DNA of 64,000 nt from Cardinalis cardinalis (lineage: Eukaryota; Chordata; Aves; Passeriformes; Cardinalidae), in the NCBI GenBank assembly GCA_014549065.1, contig JACDOX010000161.1, positions 82,198 to 146,197 on the forward strand. Direction: 5' to 3'. Of this stretch, positions 27,101-39,478 are shown piece after piece (the stretch's first letter is position 1; the number at the start of each line of letters is the position of its first letter). The position numbers and the translations under genes are program-made. The notes under the pieces are model-generated. The model ran no database searches. It saw only the letters and a program-made list of their open reading frames with translations, and had not been told where the DNA came from.

Positions 27101-30100
27101 AGTGAAGTGTTAATAATATAAATTTATGCATAATGCTAATTGATAGACACAGTTGCCCAGAAGACAACTCAAACCACTGCAGAATGCAACTTAGGATGTC
27201 CAGGGTGGTACTGGGCATCACACTAAGGCACAGAAGAGAGGACACTAAAGGGTACAATACACTCTTATGGGACAAAACTGAGTGTCAGTAGTAGGAAGCT
27301 GAAGTTGCCAAGGACACCCAGATGTCTAATTAGCTATGAGGAACAAGGGTTCTGCAGTGCAGCAGAAAATCCTATCTTATGCTTACACCAAAGTCAGATG
27401 AGACTGAATGCACAGTAGTGTCTCCTATCCTGCCCACCTGTATATTTGCTCCCTGTAAATCCGTTACAGTTGGATGAGTACAAAGACCAGCTCAGGCGCT
27501 GCTCCTGCCCCCTCCTTAGGATGCAACACAGACACGAAGGAAAATATGAGTCTTCCAACACCTCCTCCACTGACCCCCGGTAAGTCCGGTAATAACCTTC
27601 TTCTGCACTACAGTATTGTAAACTAACAAATGAAAAAATTCTACAATTCCTGGATTTCCTCAGAAAAGAGGTGGGAGGTGAAATAACACTCCTAACCCAA
27701 TCCCAGCAGTCCCACCATACCTCAAAGATTCCTGTGCAAACTCTAAGGATTTCACTATGCTCTAATGACTCATCACAGCTGTACTCGTGGTCCCAGGCAA
27801 GGACACACATTGCTTTTGCAAGCGCAAGAAATGTTGTAATATATTTCTTTCTCTCATCTGCCTCACTGCAAAGTCAGCCATCTTATCATGAACTGCAAAG
27901 TAATGATTTATCTTCCATTTTGTTTCTCCTACAAGGCATTATGCATTACCTCTCCTGTGAGGCATTAACTTCAACCCATCTAACATCATTACTGTTAGGA
28001 TCCATAAAGCATTTCATCATAAAGGGGAAAGGCTATTCTACAAGGAAATGGTACAAAGATAATACTTCTATTTGAGGCTTTAATTTGCCTATGATCTGTT
28101 CAATATTTATTTTTTATGTTTATCTATTAAGTTGTCTGTCTTCCTGCTGTAACAGGAAACAAAAAAGCAAGAGCAACAGAAAAATTATTCATATTCTCCA
28201 TAATAAAGTGAAAGTGACTCACTTAAATCAAGAGTGATAGTACTGTACAACAAGTTTTAAGATTAAAATAAGACTACTACATCTGTTAATGCTTTGTAGC
28301 TTCAAGAGTTAAACAATGGAATAAAACCCTTTAATCTGCAGCCTTAGACCTTAGTTTTTGGGTTTGAAATAGCTTGATTTTGACTTACTAAGAGCACAGT
28401 TTTCAAAACAGGAATTAATTTGTATTAGTATCCAGAAGATGCAAACAATTATTCACATGTAAAAACCACACCATTCTGTGTATCAGCATTTGTAAATCTA
28501 GTGGAAGAGTTCACAACTACAAAAATATGTTAAAATAAATTTTCTCTGTTCACAAACTCAAAGTAGATTTTTCATAACATATATAAATATTAAAATTATT
28601 GGAGTATTTGACAGAACAAGAATGTAAAATCCTATAGAATCTCTACAAATCCATCAAGCCAGTAAAAGAAACCTAAGTTTTTTCTGAAATATGTCAAGCA
28701 GCTCTCAAATTTGCTTTCCAAAATTTTTCAGAATTACTTGTCAATTATCAAATCATACAACTTGCTGAGTAGTGAGTTTAATTACACAGCAATATTGTAA
28801 TGCTGCAAAAAACAACTGTACCAGCCCAATATGAATTGCACATTATTCAGTTTATAGACTCAATGTCACAGTTAAGAAACCTTTTGGAAAGCTGCTAAAC
28901 CAATTATAATTCATTATGTGTCTTTTCCCACATCACAAAAACAATTCTCACAACTTTTGACTAAGTTTATACCAAATACAATTTAGCCTCTTGCTACCTT
29001 CAGAAATGAACTACATTCCTACTTCACATTCTCAGAAATTGCTGGTGATGGCAGTACTGGAGTGCACCCAAAATCTATGGATTGCCTAGAAAATTCAGCC
29101 ATTCTAATTTCCTTACCAATTTTTACAGATTTACATGCCACTATAATAAAACTTGAACAATAAGTAATTATTGTATGCCAGCCATCAAATGTATCTCTCA
29201 CAAAGATGCGGTGAACACTCATCTACTACTAAAACTACTATTTTAAACTTTGATTTGAACAGGTAGACAAGCAGAAAAGAGTTGTCAGAAGACATAAAGA
29301 GAGAAAGTTATACAGAAGAGAAATGGCTAGGAAAAAATGCTGGAAACTAGTCAGGAATTCAGTAATTTATAATGCTAGACAAGGTTGATAGAAGAAAAGT
29401 AATGTGTCTTTTTGTAAGACAGATTGTCTGAAGGGAATTACTAGGGACTGTGTTCTTATGACAATTCCCTTGGGAATTACTGGGCTAGAATCAAAACTTC
29501 TGTTTTTTTAACATACAGATGGACATTAAATGGACTCTCAAGACTTACATGCTAGCCCAGTATCTTAAAATGTCTACTGTTCAAGAAGTATGGTTTTTCA
29601 AAAGCAGAGGTAAATGTATTAACATAACAGAGACTGAGAAGCTGACTGAGTATCACATCAGCAGACACACACTTCCTGCATCAGTGGAAGTCAGTAGTCA
29701 CGGTCAAAGTCATTAGAGAGAACTTCCTGAAAACAAGATTTTGTTCTTGAAACTACATCCTGAGCAGTGACACTCACAGCTCTTAAAAGTGAGCTACCTT
29801 TTCTAATCTGCACATGCAAAAAGTCCCACCAAAATAATTTCACATTACAGTTTTCTACTAGTATTCCCTTTAGCTGGCCTGGAGAAAGTAATTTTTGAAA
29901 AACTGTCCAGCCGAATCCCATTTGTTCTGCATCTCAAAGGAGGATGAAGTAAATCTGTTCTGTCTCTCATTTATCTAATAATACACAATTGTTTTGGGAC
30001 AATCTGTATTCATCCTAACTTATTCACCTGTAAATTACCCCAATTAGTTCCCCTTGTCTCAGGTAATTATTAAGGTTATAAATACCTTCACAGTTTCAAA

Positions 30101-30939
30101 CCCCTGCAAGGGATATCTTGGCCAGGAAGGATCATGTAAGTAAGTCCATGACAAGTCAGTAAGTCCATGATAAAAGTAGACAGAAGTGGCAGCTTTACAC
30201 ACATAGTGTATAGAGTATATGTGTATGCAGTAGAGTGCATATACAATAGAGTGGGGGTCATGTGATACTAAAACTTTTATTTCATAATTTTGCAGGATAT
30301 GAAGTGAGCATTTGTTGCCTGGAATAGTAGAGGATTGCAAAGAAATCCTCACGTAAAAAGTTGTGGGTTATTTCATTAACAGATCCTTAAACTACATTGC
30401 TATCACACTGACAGGTTTCTCTTAAGATACTAGTAACTAAAATGTGGGGCTTTTTCTGTTCCTTTTTTTTAACAAAGAAACCAAGGAATAACAGTTTTAG
30501 ATGCTGTAAAAACCTATGTGCACACGTTAAGAATTTGTAGCCTTTGTAATAATTTCAGTAAAGTACTTTGGTTGTCAGAGTTCTCAAAAGCCCTGTTCCT
30601 CTCTCTCCTGAGAGTGGCAAATTTAAAGTATTGATAGACACAGAAAGACAGAGTTTAATCTCCTCATTTTCTCTTCACACTGAGGGCTTTCTTGGGTCCA
30701 CTGCTGCAGGAAGGTACTTGAAATAAGTATCAACAAAATTCTGTTAAGGATTCAAGTATCACTGCTGGTACGTTAAAAAATTGACTGCTTGGTGGTGCTT
30801 TCTTCATGCTTGATTTTTTTCTCAAGATAAGGTGGCATCCACTTAAAAAGAACTGGTAGGCCAAAAAAAAAATCAAAGAAAATGTTGGATGAAGCAATGT
30901 GACACACGTAAAAATGAACAGAAATTATCTCTGAACAGA
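24178..30939. other. Intronic sequence with no recognised element
   Basis: AT-rich intron DNA. Two somewhat GC-richer patches stand out, 25.19-25.47 kb and 27.18-27.83 kb, both with open frames on one or both strands but no family I recognise. The plus strand at 27580-27585 reads GTAAGT, a perfect donor consensus that could be chance. A TAAGTCCATGA unit repeats near 30139-30171. Confidence 0.5.
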
Positions 30940-32838
30940 GAGATCTAGCTGGAGCTCAGGAAAGAAAGGAGAGTTTATCACCTTAACAAGAAGAGGCAGC
31001 CAGCTCAGGAGAACTACAAGGATGTTGTGAGGTTATGCAGCAAGAAAATCAGAAGAGCCAAAGCCCAGCTAGAATGTAATCTGTCTACTGCCATGAAAGA
31101 CAATGAAAAATGTTTCTGTAAACCTTCACACCAAAAGGAAAGCTAAAAGGAATCTCCATCCTTAACTGGATGCTGTGGGAAAACATAATGACAAAGAATG
31201 AGGAAAAAGCTGAGGTACTTTACCGCTTTCTTTGCTTCAGTCTTTAATACCAGTTGTTCTGTGAGAACCAGTCCCTTGAGCTTGAAGATGGGTAGGCAGC
31301 AGAATGAAGCCCCAACAATCCAACAGGAAATGGTCAGCAACCTACTACACCACTTAGACACACACAGATCTATGCGACTGGGTGGGATCCATCCAGAGGT
31401 ACTGAGGGAGCTGGTGGAAGAGTTTGCTGAGCCACGTTGCATCATTTACCAGCAGTTCAGGCTAACTTGGGAGGTCCCACTGAATGGAGGTTGACAAATG
31501 TTACACCCATCTTCAAGGTGGGTCAAAATGTGAAATCAGGGAACTACAGGCCTGTCAGACTGAGTGCCAGGGAAAGTGGTACTTCCCTCAGTGCCAAGGG
31601 AAGTCATGGAGCAGATCATCCCAAGTGTCATGAAACAGCATGTGCAGTACAATGAGGCTCAGCCAGCAGGGGTTTGTGAAAGGCAGGTGCTGCTCCATCA
31701 ACAGGACCTCCTTCAAGGTGACATGCTCAGTAGATAAGGAAAAGGGGGTATATGTTGTCTGCCTGGACTTTCATAAAGCTTTTAATGGCATTTTATACAA
31801 CATTCCCCTGGAGAAACTGTTTCTGTGGTTTGGACAGGCACATTGGTCACAGAGTAAAAAACCTTCTGGAAGTCTCGGCTTAAAGAAGAAGTGGGTGTAA
31901 TTACATCAGCTGGGAGCTGGTGGTCAGTGGTGGACCCCAGGGCGCAGTACTGGGGCCAGTTCTGTTCAATAATTTCACTGATGCCCTGGACAACAGGATC
32001 AAATGAATGGTCAGTCATTTTATGTGATTGCAAAACACCAAGCTGGGTGGGAGTGTTGATCTGCTGGAGGGAAGATTCTGTGATTGTGTAAAGCTCTGCA
32101 GTGGGATCTGGAATCTGGACAGGCTGGATTGATGGGCCAAGGCCAGTGGTGTGAGGTTCAACCACAACAAGTGCTGGATCCTGCCCTTGAGTCACAGCAA
32201 CCCCAGGCAGCAGGTTGCTGTTAAGGTCTGTAGAAGGTCAATGGCATCTCGGCCTGTGCCAGCAATAGTGTGGCCAGGAGGACCGGGACATGGATTGTCC
32301 CCCTGTACTCAGCACTGGTGAGGCCACACCTCAAATCCTGTGCTCAGTTTTTGGCCCCTTGCTCCAAGACACTGAGGTGCTGGATTGTGTCCAGAGAATT
32401 GCAATGGAGCTGATGAAAGACCAGGAGTACAAGTCCTCTGAGGACTGGGTGAGTCAGCTGGGGGTGTTTAGCCTGGAAAAAAGAAGGCTCAGGGGTGCCC
32501 ATATTACTCTCTACAACTGCCTAAAAGGAGGCTATAGGCCAGGTGCCAGTTGGTCTCTGGCTATAGGCCAGGTCCCAGGCAACAAGTGCTGCTTTGTGAG
32601 ATGTGATTTGAGATGTGAGAAAATGGCCTCAGGTTGCCCTAGTGAAGGTTTAGATTGGAAATGAGGAAAAATTTCATCAAGAGTTATCAAGCACTGGAAC
32701 TGGCTGCCCTGGTTGCAGTCAAAAGACATGAAGAGATGGCACTTACGGACACGGTTTAGCGGTGGCCTTGGCAGTATTAGGTTAATGGTTGAACTCAGTG
32801 ATTTTAAAGGTCTTTTCTTACCTATATGATTCTGTGAA
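30940..32838 (+). mobile_element. CR1 LINE, 5'-truncated, decayed reverse transcriptase
   Basis: About 1.9 kb of CR1 in plus orientation. Landmarks in order include AACTACAAGGATGTTGTGAG, AATGAAGCCCCAACAATCCA, GGATCCATCCAGAGGTACTG, the reverse-transcriptase block GNYRPV, a LDFHKAFN box, AGTACTGGGGCCAGTTCTGT and AAGCTGGGTGGGAGTGTTG. The 3' tail is TATGATTCTGTGAAAA, the ATTCTRTG-type CR1 terminus. The frame is broken into several pieces (31198-31494, 31437-31655, 31640-31900, 32290-32664), so no active protein can be made. A deletion near 32200-32245 joins two normally separated parts. CR1 elements retrotranspose by target-primed reverse transcription and are usually 5'-truncated, as here. Antisense to KDM4C. 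Confidence 0.93.
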
Positions 32839-33721
32839 AATTAATTTCCCATTCCTGCTTTTGACAGCTGTAATCTGAATGCATTAACAAGAACTAATAC
32901 ATATTTCTAAAGAGGATGCTTTCTGGATTTTATCAGAACCTCAGAAAATTGCCAAATTGTCGTTCTGCAAAAAATCCTCATGAACTCCTGAATACAGGAT
33001 CAACTGTTCTTCCAAACATATCTAATTTCATCAACACTTAATATGCTCTTGCTTTTAAGGAATAATTACAGCAACATTCCATAAGCTATCATGTTAAAAC
33101 AATGTTATTTGATTTATAGATTTTAGTAAGTAAATTCACTCTGGGCTGGGGACATGATTACCCACAGCGCAACTTCACCTTCTCAATGGATAACACCAAC
33201 ATTTATACACTTGCAAGTAAACTAAAACACAGTGTGGTTATGTCATGGCAGCAATTACACTCATTTTTGTTCACCTAGTTTTCTTGATAACCACCAGGTG
33301 AATCCTTGACATCGAAGAATTCTCTGTAAACTCATCACTGAAGGACCAGGGCACTTAAGAGAGCAAGAGCCCAGAAGGATGTTTGCTGCTTCAGGAGATG
33401 TATCCTCAGCTCTCCTGTAATCAGACCTCTCAATAGACTCAAAGCATGCTTCACTCCGCAATTATTTTTTTTCTTCCTTGCAATCAATATGATATGGTGG
33501 TACCTATCTCCCCCCAAACATGGATACTGCTAAGCCTTCCTGTTCTGTGATTTCAGTAGCGTAACATGGGAACAACTTCATCCAAATCTTACACATATAT
33601 GTATATAAAGCATATTGGCAGCCAAAATATATACAGAAACAAATAAATCTTCTAGCTATATACCAAGAGTAATAACTTCTAGCAAAATTCTACGACATGC
33701 CAGTGCCATAGCCATTAGGTA

Positions 33722-33802
33722 TCAAAACAAAAAACAAAAACCAAAACAAACAAAAAACAAAACAGACAAAATAACAAAACCAAACAAACAAACAAAAAAT
33801 AA
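33722..33802. repeat. A-rich (CAAAA)n low-complexity tract
   Basis: About 80 bp of A with regularly spaced C on the plus strand, with loose CAAAA/CAAA units. In the KDM4C pre-mRNA this is a U-rich, G-spaced stretch. It may be a decayed retroposon tail, though no element body was recognised next to it. Confidence 0.85.
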
Positions 33803-36036
33803 AGGAATTGTGCAATATCCTCCCCTAAATGATGAGACCAAAGAACTCATGATTATCCTGATGCATAAGCTGTGAACTGACATCTGGCCTAATGGTCAGA
33901 ACAGTAATGTTCTTGGTGATGTGCTACGGGATGTTTGACAAGTAAAGGAGCATTAATACGTCAAGTGGCAAGTTGCACACATAAATGTTGTCTGTTGGTA
34001 TCAGTTACTCAGGGCGGCAGTATATGCACTCCCTAGTTGTGTCCATGCATCATTAAACTAACCACGAAAGTTGTCATCTCATGTCCTTTAAGATATCATG
34101 TACTGTTCCCCTTACTGAAGACTGGCCATGATTTACAGGAGGGATTTGTCCTGCTGTTGCTTCCAGGAGTATCCTTTTACTTCTTTACGCCTCTAACACC
34201 TTCTGGGTTGAAGGAAAACAGGTTGGTTAGCATACTGGACAGCTAACTCATAGGTTTAAACCGTGGAATTGAGGAGTGATTAGTCTAAGAAATCAGGTAT
34301 AACACCCAAGAAATAAATAATGTTGAAATTAAAAATTCTAAATATGTGTCTACAGTTGAAACACTTAATAACTTCCCACCTCATCTATTTAGTAAATGCT
34401 AACACAAACCAAGAGAAATACACATGAGAAGTGATCAGTGTATACCCTCATTTTGTTGTTATTGAATGCAAAGAGAGTTTCATGAAGCTTCAAGACTGAA
34501 CTTTTGCTGCTCCTTATTTTCCTCCTAAAAAATAAATCACTGTGTCCGAACATTGGAATTCTGGTTTATTGTGAGCTGAGCTGAAATTATGTAGTGGATT
34601 CAGCACATCCTGGAAGAGCAAAAAGCTCCTGCTATCTTTGTGAGCTGGTTGAAAAGTGAAAACAGATTAGAAAAATAAGTTCTTCAACAGGCAGCAACAT
34701 TTCTTTTACATCAGATTTGATGAACAAGTCCTCCCAGCAGGACGAACATCTGATACGCACATTGCATGGATTAGTAAATTTTAGTCTGAGAAGAAGAAAA
34801 AACCACTTTTTTCAGTTCCAGTAACTGTTGCAGGTATATTATTTAATGAAAATACATGAACATTTCTCTAAGAAATGTGAAATTCACTTGGTGCTTCCAT
34901 CAAACAATTATATGTTGTTCAGCCACTATCTGTGAAGCACTGAGGCATATCCAGACCTGATTACATTTATTCTTAGCTCCAGATCAGACTTCCCCATTAG
35001 GACAAAAAGCAGTTCCTCACTTTTGCCTTACCAGATCCTTGATGAAGCGGGCATTTACAAAAGGGGCTTCTAATAACAACATAGCCACATTTACTTAGTA
35101 TCTTGATCATCCTAAACCAGAATGTCATGATCGTTGATCATTAACAGAGACTTTTGCAATGTTTCGCATTAAAGGACGAATTTTCAAAGATGTGTAAGAG
35201 AGATATGGTGACTGACTTCTATTCAGACCACAGGGACAAGAACAGCTCAATTTCCAAATGCTGATCTGAAATGCATCCTCTCAAACACCATATTTTAAAA
35301 AGATGCCAGACTTTTCAATAACTAAGAAGCTTCTAAGAACAACAGTATCATTTCCACTGATATATGTCAGTTAATTCTCCTTTCAGGAAAATATTAGGTC
35401 TGCAGAAAGCAGAAGACCTCAAAGACTTTCACAGGAGAAAAATGTGGAGTGCTCCTAGGAGTTGTATCCCTTGAACTGCAAAGCCAGCATTCTCTGGCAC
35501 TTCTCTGTAAGCCAGGCTCTTACCTACTACATACTGAACAGGACTAAGTGAAAAGCGGTCTTGCAACAAAGAGCAGTTTTGCCTATCAGTGGTCCCTGGA
35601 GTCTTCTACTTCTGGAAGTTAGTAGGAAGTATACCAAAAGTACTGGCTTAGCACATAAAAGACTCAAGAGCATCATGAAGGTAAATGAGGATTAGAGTCA
35701 CATTATGAGAAAGATGTCAAAGGGCACTTGAACATCACACCACAAAGCTTAATATCCAATGCATTCATTGCAAACATGGAGGGAAACAGAATCTTTCTCC
35801 AACTGCAAATTTTGCTCATATGTGCCAAGTGCACAATGTGGTTTTTAACAGTTACGAGAGCCATGGTAGTTCATGTAAGCGCATAAGGGAAATCAAAATC
35901 TCAGTTGCCTTTTGAAAATGTAATATACTATACTACACATAGATAAACTACTATCTTTTCCCTAATGATTTTTATCATTACTAATGCAATCTCACGAACT
36001 AAATATCAGGAAGAGTAAATAACCTGTTGAAACAGA

Positions 36037-36059
36037 TTCTGAAGAACTGTTCTTCAGAA
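36037..36059. repeat. Perfect 10-bp hairpin next to LTR
   Basis: Arms TTCTGAAGAA (36037-36046) and TTCTTCAGAA (36050-36059) flank a CTG loop. It sits 20 bp left of the solo LTR that starts at 36080. It is likely part of the sequence that received the insertion or of a wider repeat unit. Confidence 0.75.
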
Positions 36060-36079
36060 GCTGTTCTTTACAGCAGAAG

Positions 36080-36465
36080 TGTCGCAGACATCTTTTGCGA
36101 AAAATGCTTTCATAGGATTTTTCCTTCTGAGAGCTGCAGTTTCTGCAACAAATGTAAACTATGATTATCTGCTGCTGTGGAATGCAACAGGTGGACCTGT
36201 GATTGGGCCATCTTGGATGTGTATAATTAATGGCCAATCAAGGACTGAGCTCTCTGGGACAGAGTCGGAGAGAGCTCCTTTGTTATCATTCTTTCTATTC
36301 TATTCTTAGCTTAGCAGCCTTCTGGAGAAACCTTCTCCTTCCTTTTCTTTTTAGTATAGTTATAATGTAATATATATATCATAAAGTAACAAATCAAGCC
36401 TTCTGATGGAGTCAACATTTTCGTCTCTCTCTCATCCTGAAAACCCTTGTGACCACCATCATACA
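36080..36465 (+). mobile_element. Solo LTR, 386 bp, with possible 4-bp target duplication
   Basis: Starts TGTCGCAGACATCTTTTGCG and ends CACCATCATACA. Interior blocks include TGATTATCTGCTGCTGTGGA, ATTAATGGCCAATCA (a CCAAT-type promoter box), TTTGTTATCATTCTTTCT and ATATATCATAAAGTAACAAATC, where the polyadenylation signal has decayed (AACAAA). This order matches an LTR family very common in songbirds. GAAG precedes position 36080 and follows 36465, consistent with a 4-bp target-site duplication. No internal region remains, so it arose by recombination between LTRs. Sense strand is opposite to KDM4C, and it ends 395 bp from an exon. Confidence 0.82.
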
Positions 36466-36765
36466 GAAGTTTTATATTCTGCAAGGAATTTTTACAGGTT
36501 ATCTCTAAGTGACAGAGAAGGATATATGGAATTCCCTCTTTCATATTCTTAATTAAATACATATTTCTTATTTAATTAAAATATTTTCTAAGACTATTCT
36601 TGATTCATTTGGTCAAATGGCAAAGACTAGAACAACCAAAGCTTGGAAGCCCACTAGAAAATAATAATTCTCAGCAGTTAAAGCAACAAACATAAACTAA
36701 ATATTACGATGTTATGTTCTCAAAATCATAGGAACTAGTTCAAGAGGTTCCAACTCTCTAATGTT

Positions 36766-36831
36766 AAAAAGAAAACCAATCAAATACCCCAAAAACCCAC
36801 CCCAAAACAAAAAATCAAGAAAACAAACAAG
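36766..36831 (-). promoter_or_regulatory. KDM4C: U/G-rich intronic tract just after a splice donor
   Basis: The plus strand is almost only A and C here, so the KDM4C pre-mRNA has U runs and G runs (GGGG, GGG, GGGG) starting about 24 nt after the GTAAGT donor of the exon at 36861-37031. U-rich stretches close behind donors are known binding sites for TIA1-type splicing factors, and G runs for hnRNP H/F. A regulatory role here is inference only. Confidence 0.35.
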
Positions 36832-36860
36832 AATGAATAGGAATCTGAGAAAATACTTAC

Positions 36861-37031
36861 TACAATGTCCTCAGGAAAAGTATCCAGACTGAAGGAGCCA
36901 TCATCAAACATGACTTCATAGAAAATCTGAGACGTCACTCCTATGACTCTGCAACTATAGTATCGTGTATTTCTGTGTTTCGTGATGACTGTCTGCCCAA
37001 CTGTAATGGTTTTCCCACATACTTTAGCTCT
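36861..37031 (-). CDS. KDM4C: KDM4C exon: first Tudor unit
   Basis: 171 nt, 57 codons, phase 0 at both ends. Acceptor TTCAAG is preceded by a strong pyrimidine run; donor is GTAAGT. The translation runs from Arg-Ala-Lys-Val-Cys to Pro-Glu-Asp-Ile-Val. GQTVITKHRNTRYYSCRV and FYEVMFDDGSF are the first-Tudor strands of KDM4 proteins, and TFPEDIV is the linker into the next exon. The Phe of MFDDG corresponds to cage residue Phe932 of KDM4A. Choice of KDM4C over KDM4A or KDM4B rests on the TVITKHRNTRYYSC and DTFPED stretches. Residues near the exon start (Val-Cys-Gly-Lys-Thr) vary relative to mammals, as expected at a domain edge. Confidence 0.97.
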
Positions 37032-38559
37032 CTTGAAAAAAAAAAGAAGAATTTAAAAGTAAAAATGAATTTAAAATACCAGCTTATTCATAAAAAAATT
37101 ATCAGTGTAAAAAAAGGGTGGATAACAGCTGAGCACTCAAGATAAAAACTTCAAATTAAATTAATTTAATTCAATCATGTTAACATAATTTCTTTTACTT
37201 ACAAAATTTCTCCACTTTGTGGGAAAACAAATGACATCTGAATACTACATCAAAGCATATTTCTGCAACTGATGCCTTAAAAATATTCTGCATTCCATCA
37301 ATATTATATAATTAGAAAAAAATTGCTAGTTTTGTTTGCAGGGTAATTTGTAGAATTTTTCTGAAGACATAAGGTGTGATGAACCAAGAGCACGGTTGTG
37401 ATTTTTTTAAAATTATGAGATTTTGAAGTACTGGATTCCTGTATGGTTCCACATAACAGAATGAAATTTTGCCCAGTGAGATGCAATAACTAAATGCATA
37501 TCCAGCTCTTGCCAGAGCTGTCTACAGCAGTGTATAGGAGGAACTTCTTAATCCACATTGTGCAGAGCTTTTGCTCTAAAGACTCAAACAGCACTGATCA
37601 CTCTTCATCAGTTATTTGCATAGTATATCAGTAACAATATTTTTTTTTTCATTTTTCACTTACAATTCTCCAGTGCTAATTATATAAATCAGAAGACTAG
37701 CAGGGTTTTTTAACCATGCAAAAATTCTACATCAATAACTAATTGATGGATTCTATAACTATAAAAACAATGGAACTTTGTAGGAAGGCAATCACTAAGA
37801 AGCTCACACCATATAGTCAACTGTTACGTCTCAGCGCTCAACTACTGTATCCCTATGAGCCTTCCACTTTAAAAGCAACCTTCTTTACCAGGAAATATAA
37901 AATCAGTATCTTCTCATACAAGTTACACAGAAGGCACTTCTTTCTTATAAGCTTAACTACTCAGTATCTCACAAAGGTCTATTGTTTTTATGCAAAGGGG
38001 AGCTATTGTGAGTTTGGCTACACCTAAAGAGTTGAACACTTCTAGTTATGTAAGATGCACGTGCACTGGAATACCTACATTTTATTAGAAATGTTTATAT
38101 AAACTGTAAAAGAATACTTTTATACACAGTCCACACTAAAGTAATCATCAAATTTCCTAGCACTGCTTTTGAAACCTTCGAAGGCAGTACATTATTCAGT
38201 CAATAAAATAGTCTTAAAACTGCCTTATGAAAATCTGGAAAATCTACAGCTGTAGGATTTTTATCAGTAGAATTGAAGAGAATGAAGATCAGCATCAGTT
38301 CTTTTAGTTAGATTTCGAGTATTAACAGTAAAGTGAACGCTTTGGAGTAAGAGGACAAACCCACCCTAAACTTGAAGACTTCTGTTTTTGCACTGACTTA
38401 TTGTCACTATTGGGCTTCCTTCTTGGATCTATTTATGGGATTTACAATTTTTAAACTTCTCTGCTCCTGAAAACTAAGGGCATAGCAAGTACAAGTATTC
38501 TGTGCCACTTCTGTAGACTGAACAACATCGTTACAAAGACAAGTACACCTCAGAAGCAG

Positions 38560-39478
38560 AATAAGAAAGGATCTAACTGGGACATTAGGAACAGGATTGG
38601 GAGTTTTAAATTGAATTGATTCAGAAACACTGATGAATAAGCTGGCCACTGCAGCAGGGGGCCTAGCAAAATTGTAACAGCCTTTACAGTCATCTCTGTT
38701 GGCATCAGGAACTAGCCAGTGGCAGATTTCAAAAGTACTGCCAAAGTGGGAAAAGGCCGGGGACCAAGACCACAAGTTAATAGTAGAAGCGCTTAGTACA
38801 GTTCAAGATAATGTGTCTTTAGCTTTCAGTTGTATACAAACACAGTAATGGATGCAGGCAACAGCAGCTCTGATCACGCGGGAAGGGGGTGATACTATTA
38901 ATGCTCAAGATGTGTGTCTTGACACTGGACAGAGTATTTGCCATTTCAAGATTCATCCAGTCACTGATCAGAAAACTGTGCTGGTATATACTGGTAAAGG
39001 GTGTGTGTGCTTGAGAACTGCTTGTGCTATCGTAAAAATTGGTAACAATGATGTTATTTTGCCAAGTAGAAATCATTCTAATTTTTGTATTTGTAATTTT
39101 GTTAAGATTATCGGGTCTGATTTTTTATATTTGGCTCCAGTGACATCCCACCAACTGATTAAAACCAATTACACAATGTATCACAGACTATCACCTACTC
39201 CTATTGAAATGGACCTCACATTGTTAAAACAACTACCTATTAGAGATCATGAAGAAAATCCAAAAAAGCAGAGAGAAAACCTTAATTACTGTCCAATATG
39301 ATACATAAGAAATAACCAGAATTCTGCAAAAAAATAAAACAAAATGCAGATCATCACTGGTGGGATGTAATCTCTGGTGGTCACCAACTGCAAATGGGAT
39401 CTTTAATAAATTGTGTCATCCCATTGTAGTTTTGTTAATATTAGCTGGAGTAAGTTTAGGGTTATCCTTTATATTATT

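Larger units (their letters stand above)
17584..36860 (-). other. KDM4C: KDM4C intron (19.3 kb) loaded with retroelements
   Basis: Phase-0 intron between exons at 36861-37031 and 17464-17583. Donor is GTAAGT at 36855-36860. It hosts CR1 pieces at 20.0, 21.3 and 30.9 kb, an LTR fragment at 21.6 kb, a long LTR at 22.56 kb and a 386-bp solo LTR at 36.08 kb. The gaps 17584-20010, 24178-30939 and 32839-36079 hold no element I recognise apart from an A-rich tract at 33722. A 138-codon minus-strand open frame at 27394-27810 is unexplained. Confidence 0.9.

Noticed and set aside
31782..32195. 137-codon minus-strand frame
   Set aside because: Antisense shadow of the CR1 reverse-transcriptase region.
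38407..38775. 122-codon minus-strand frame in KDM4C direction
   Set aside because: Opposite strand of the envelope-like remnant. No splice sites or domain similarity support an exon.
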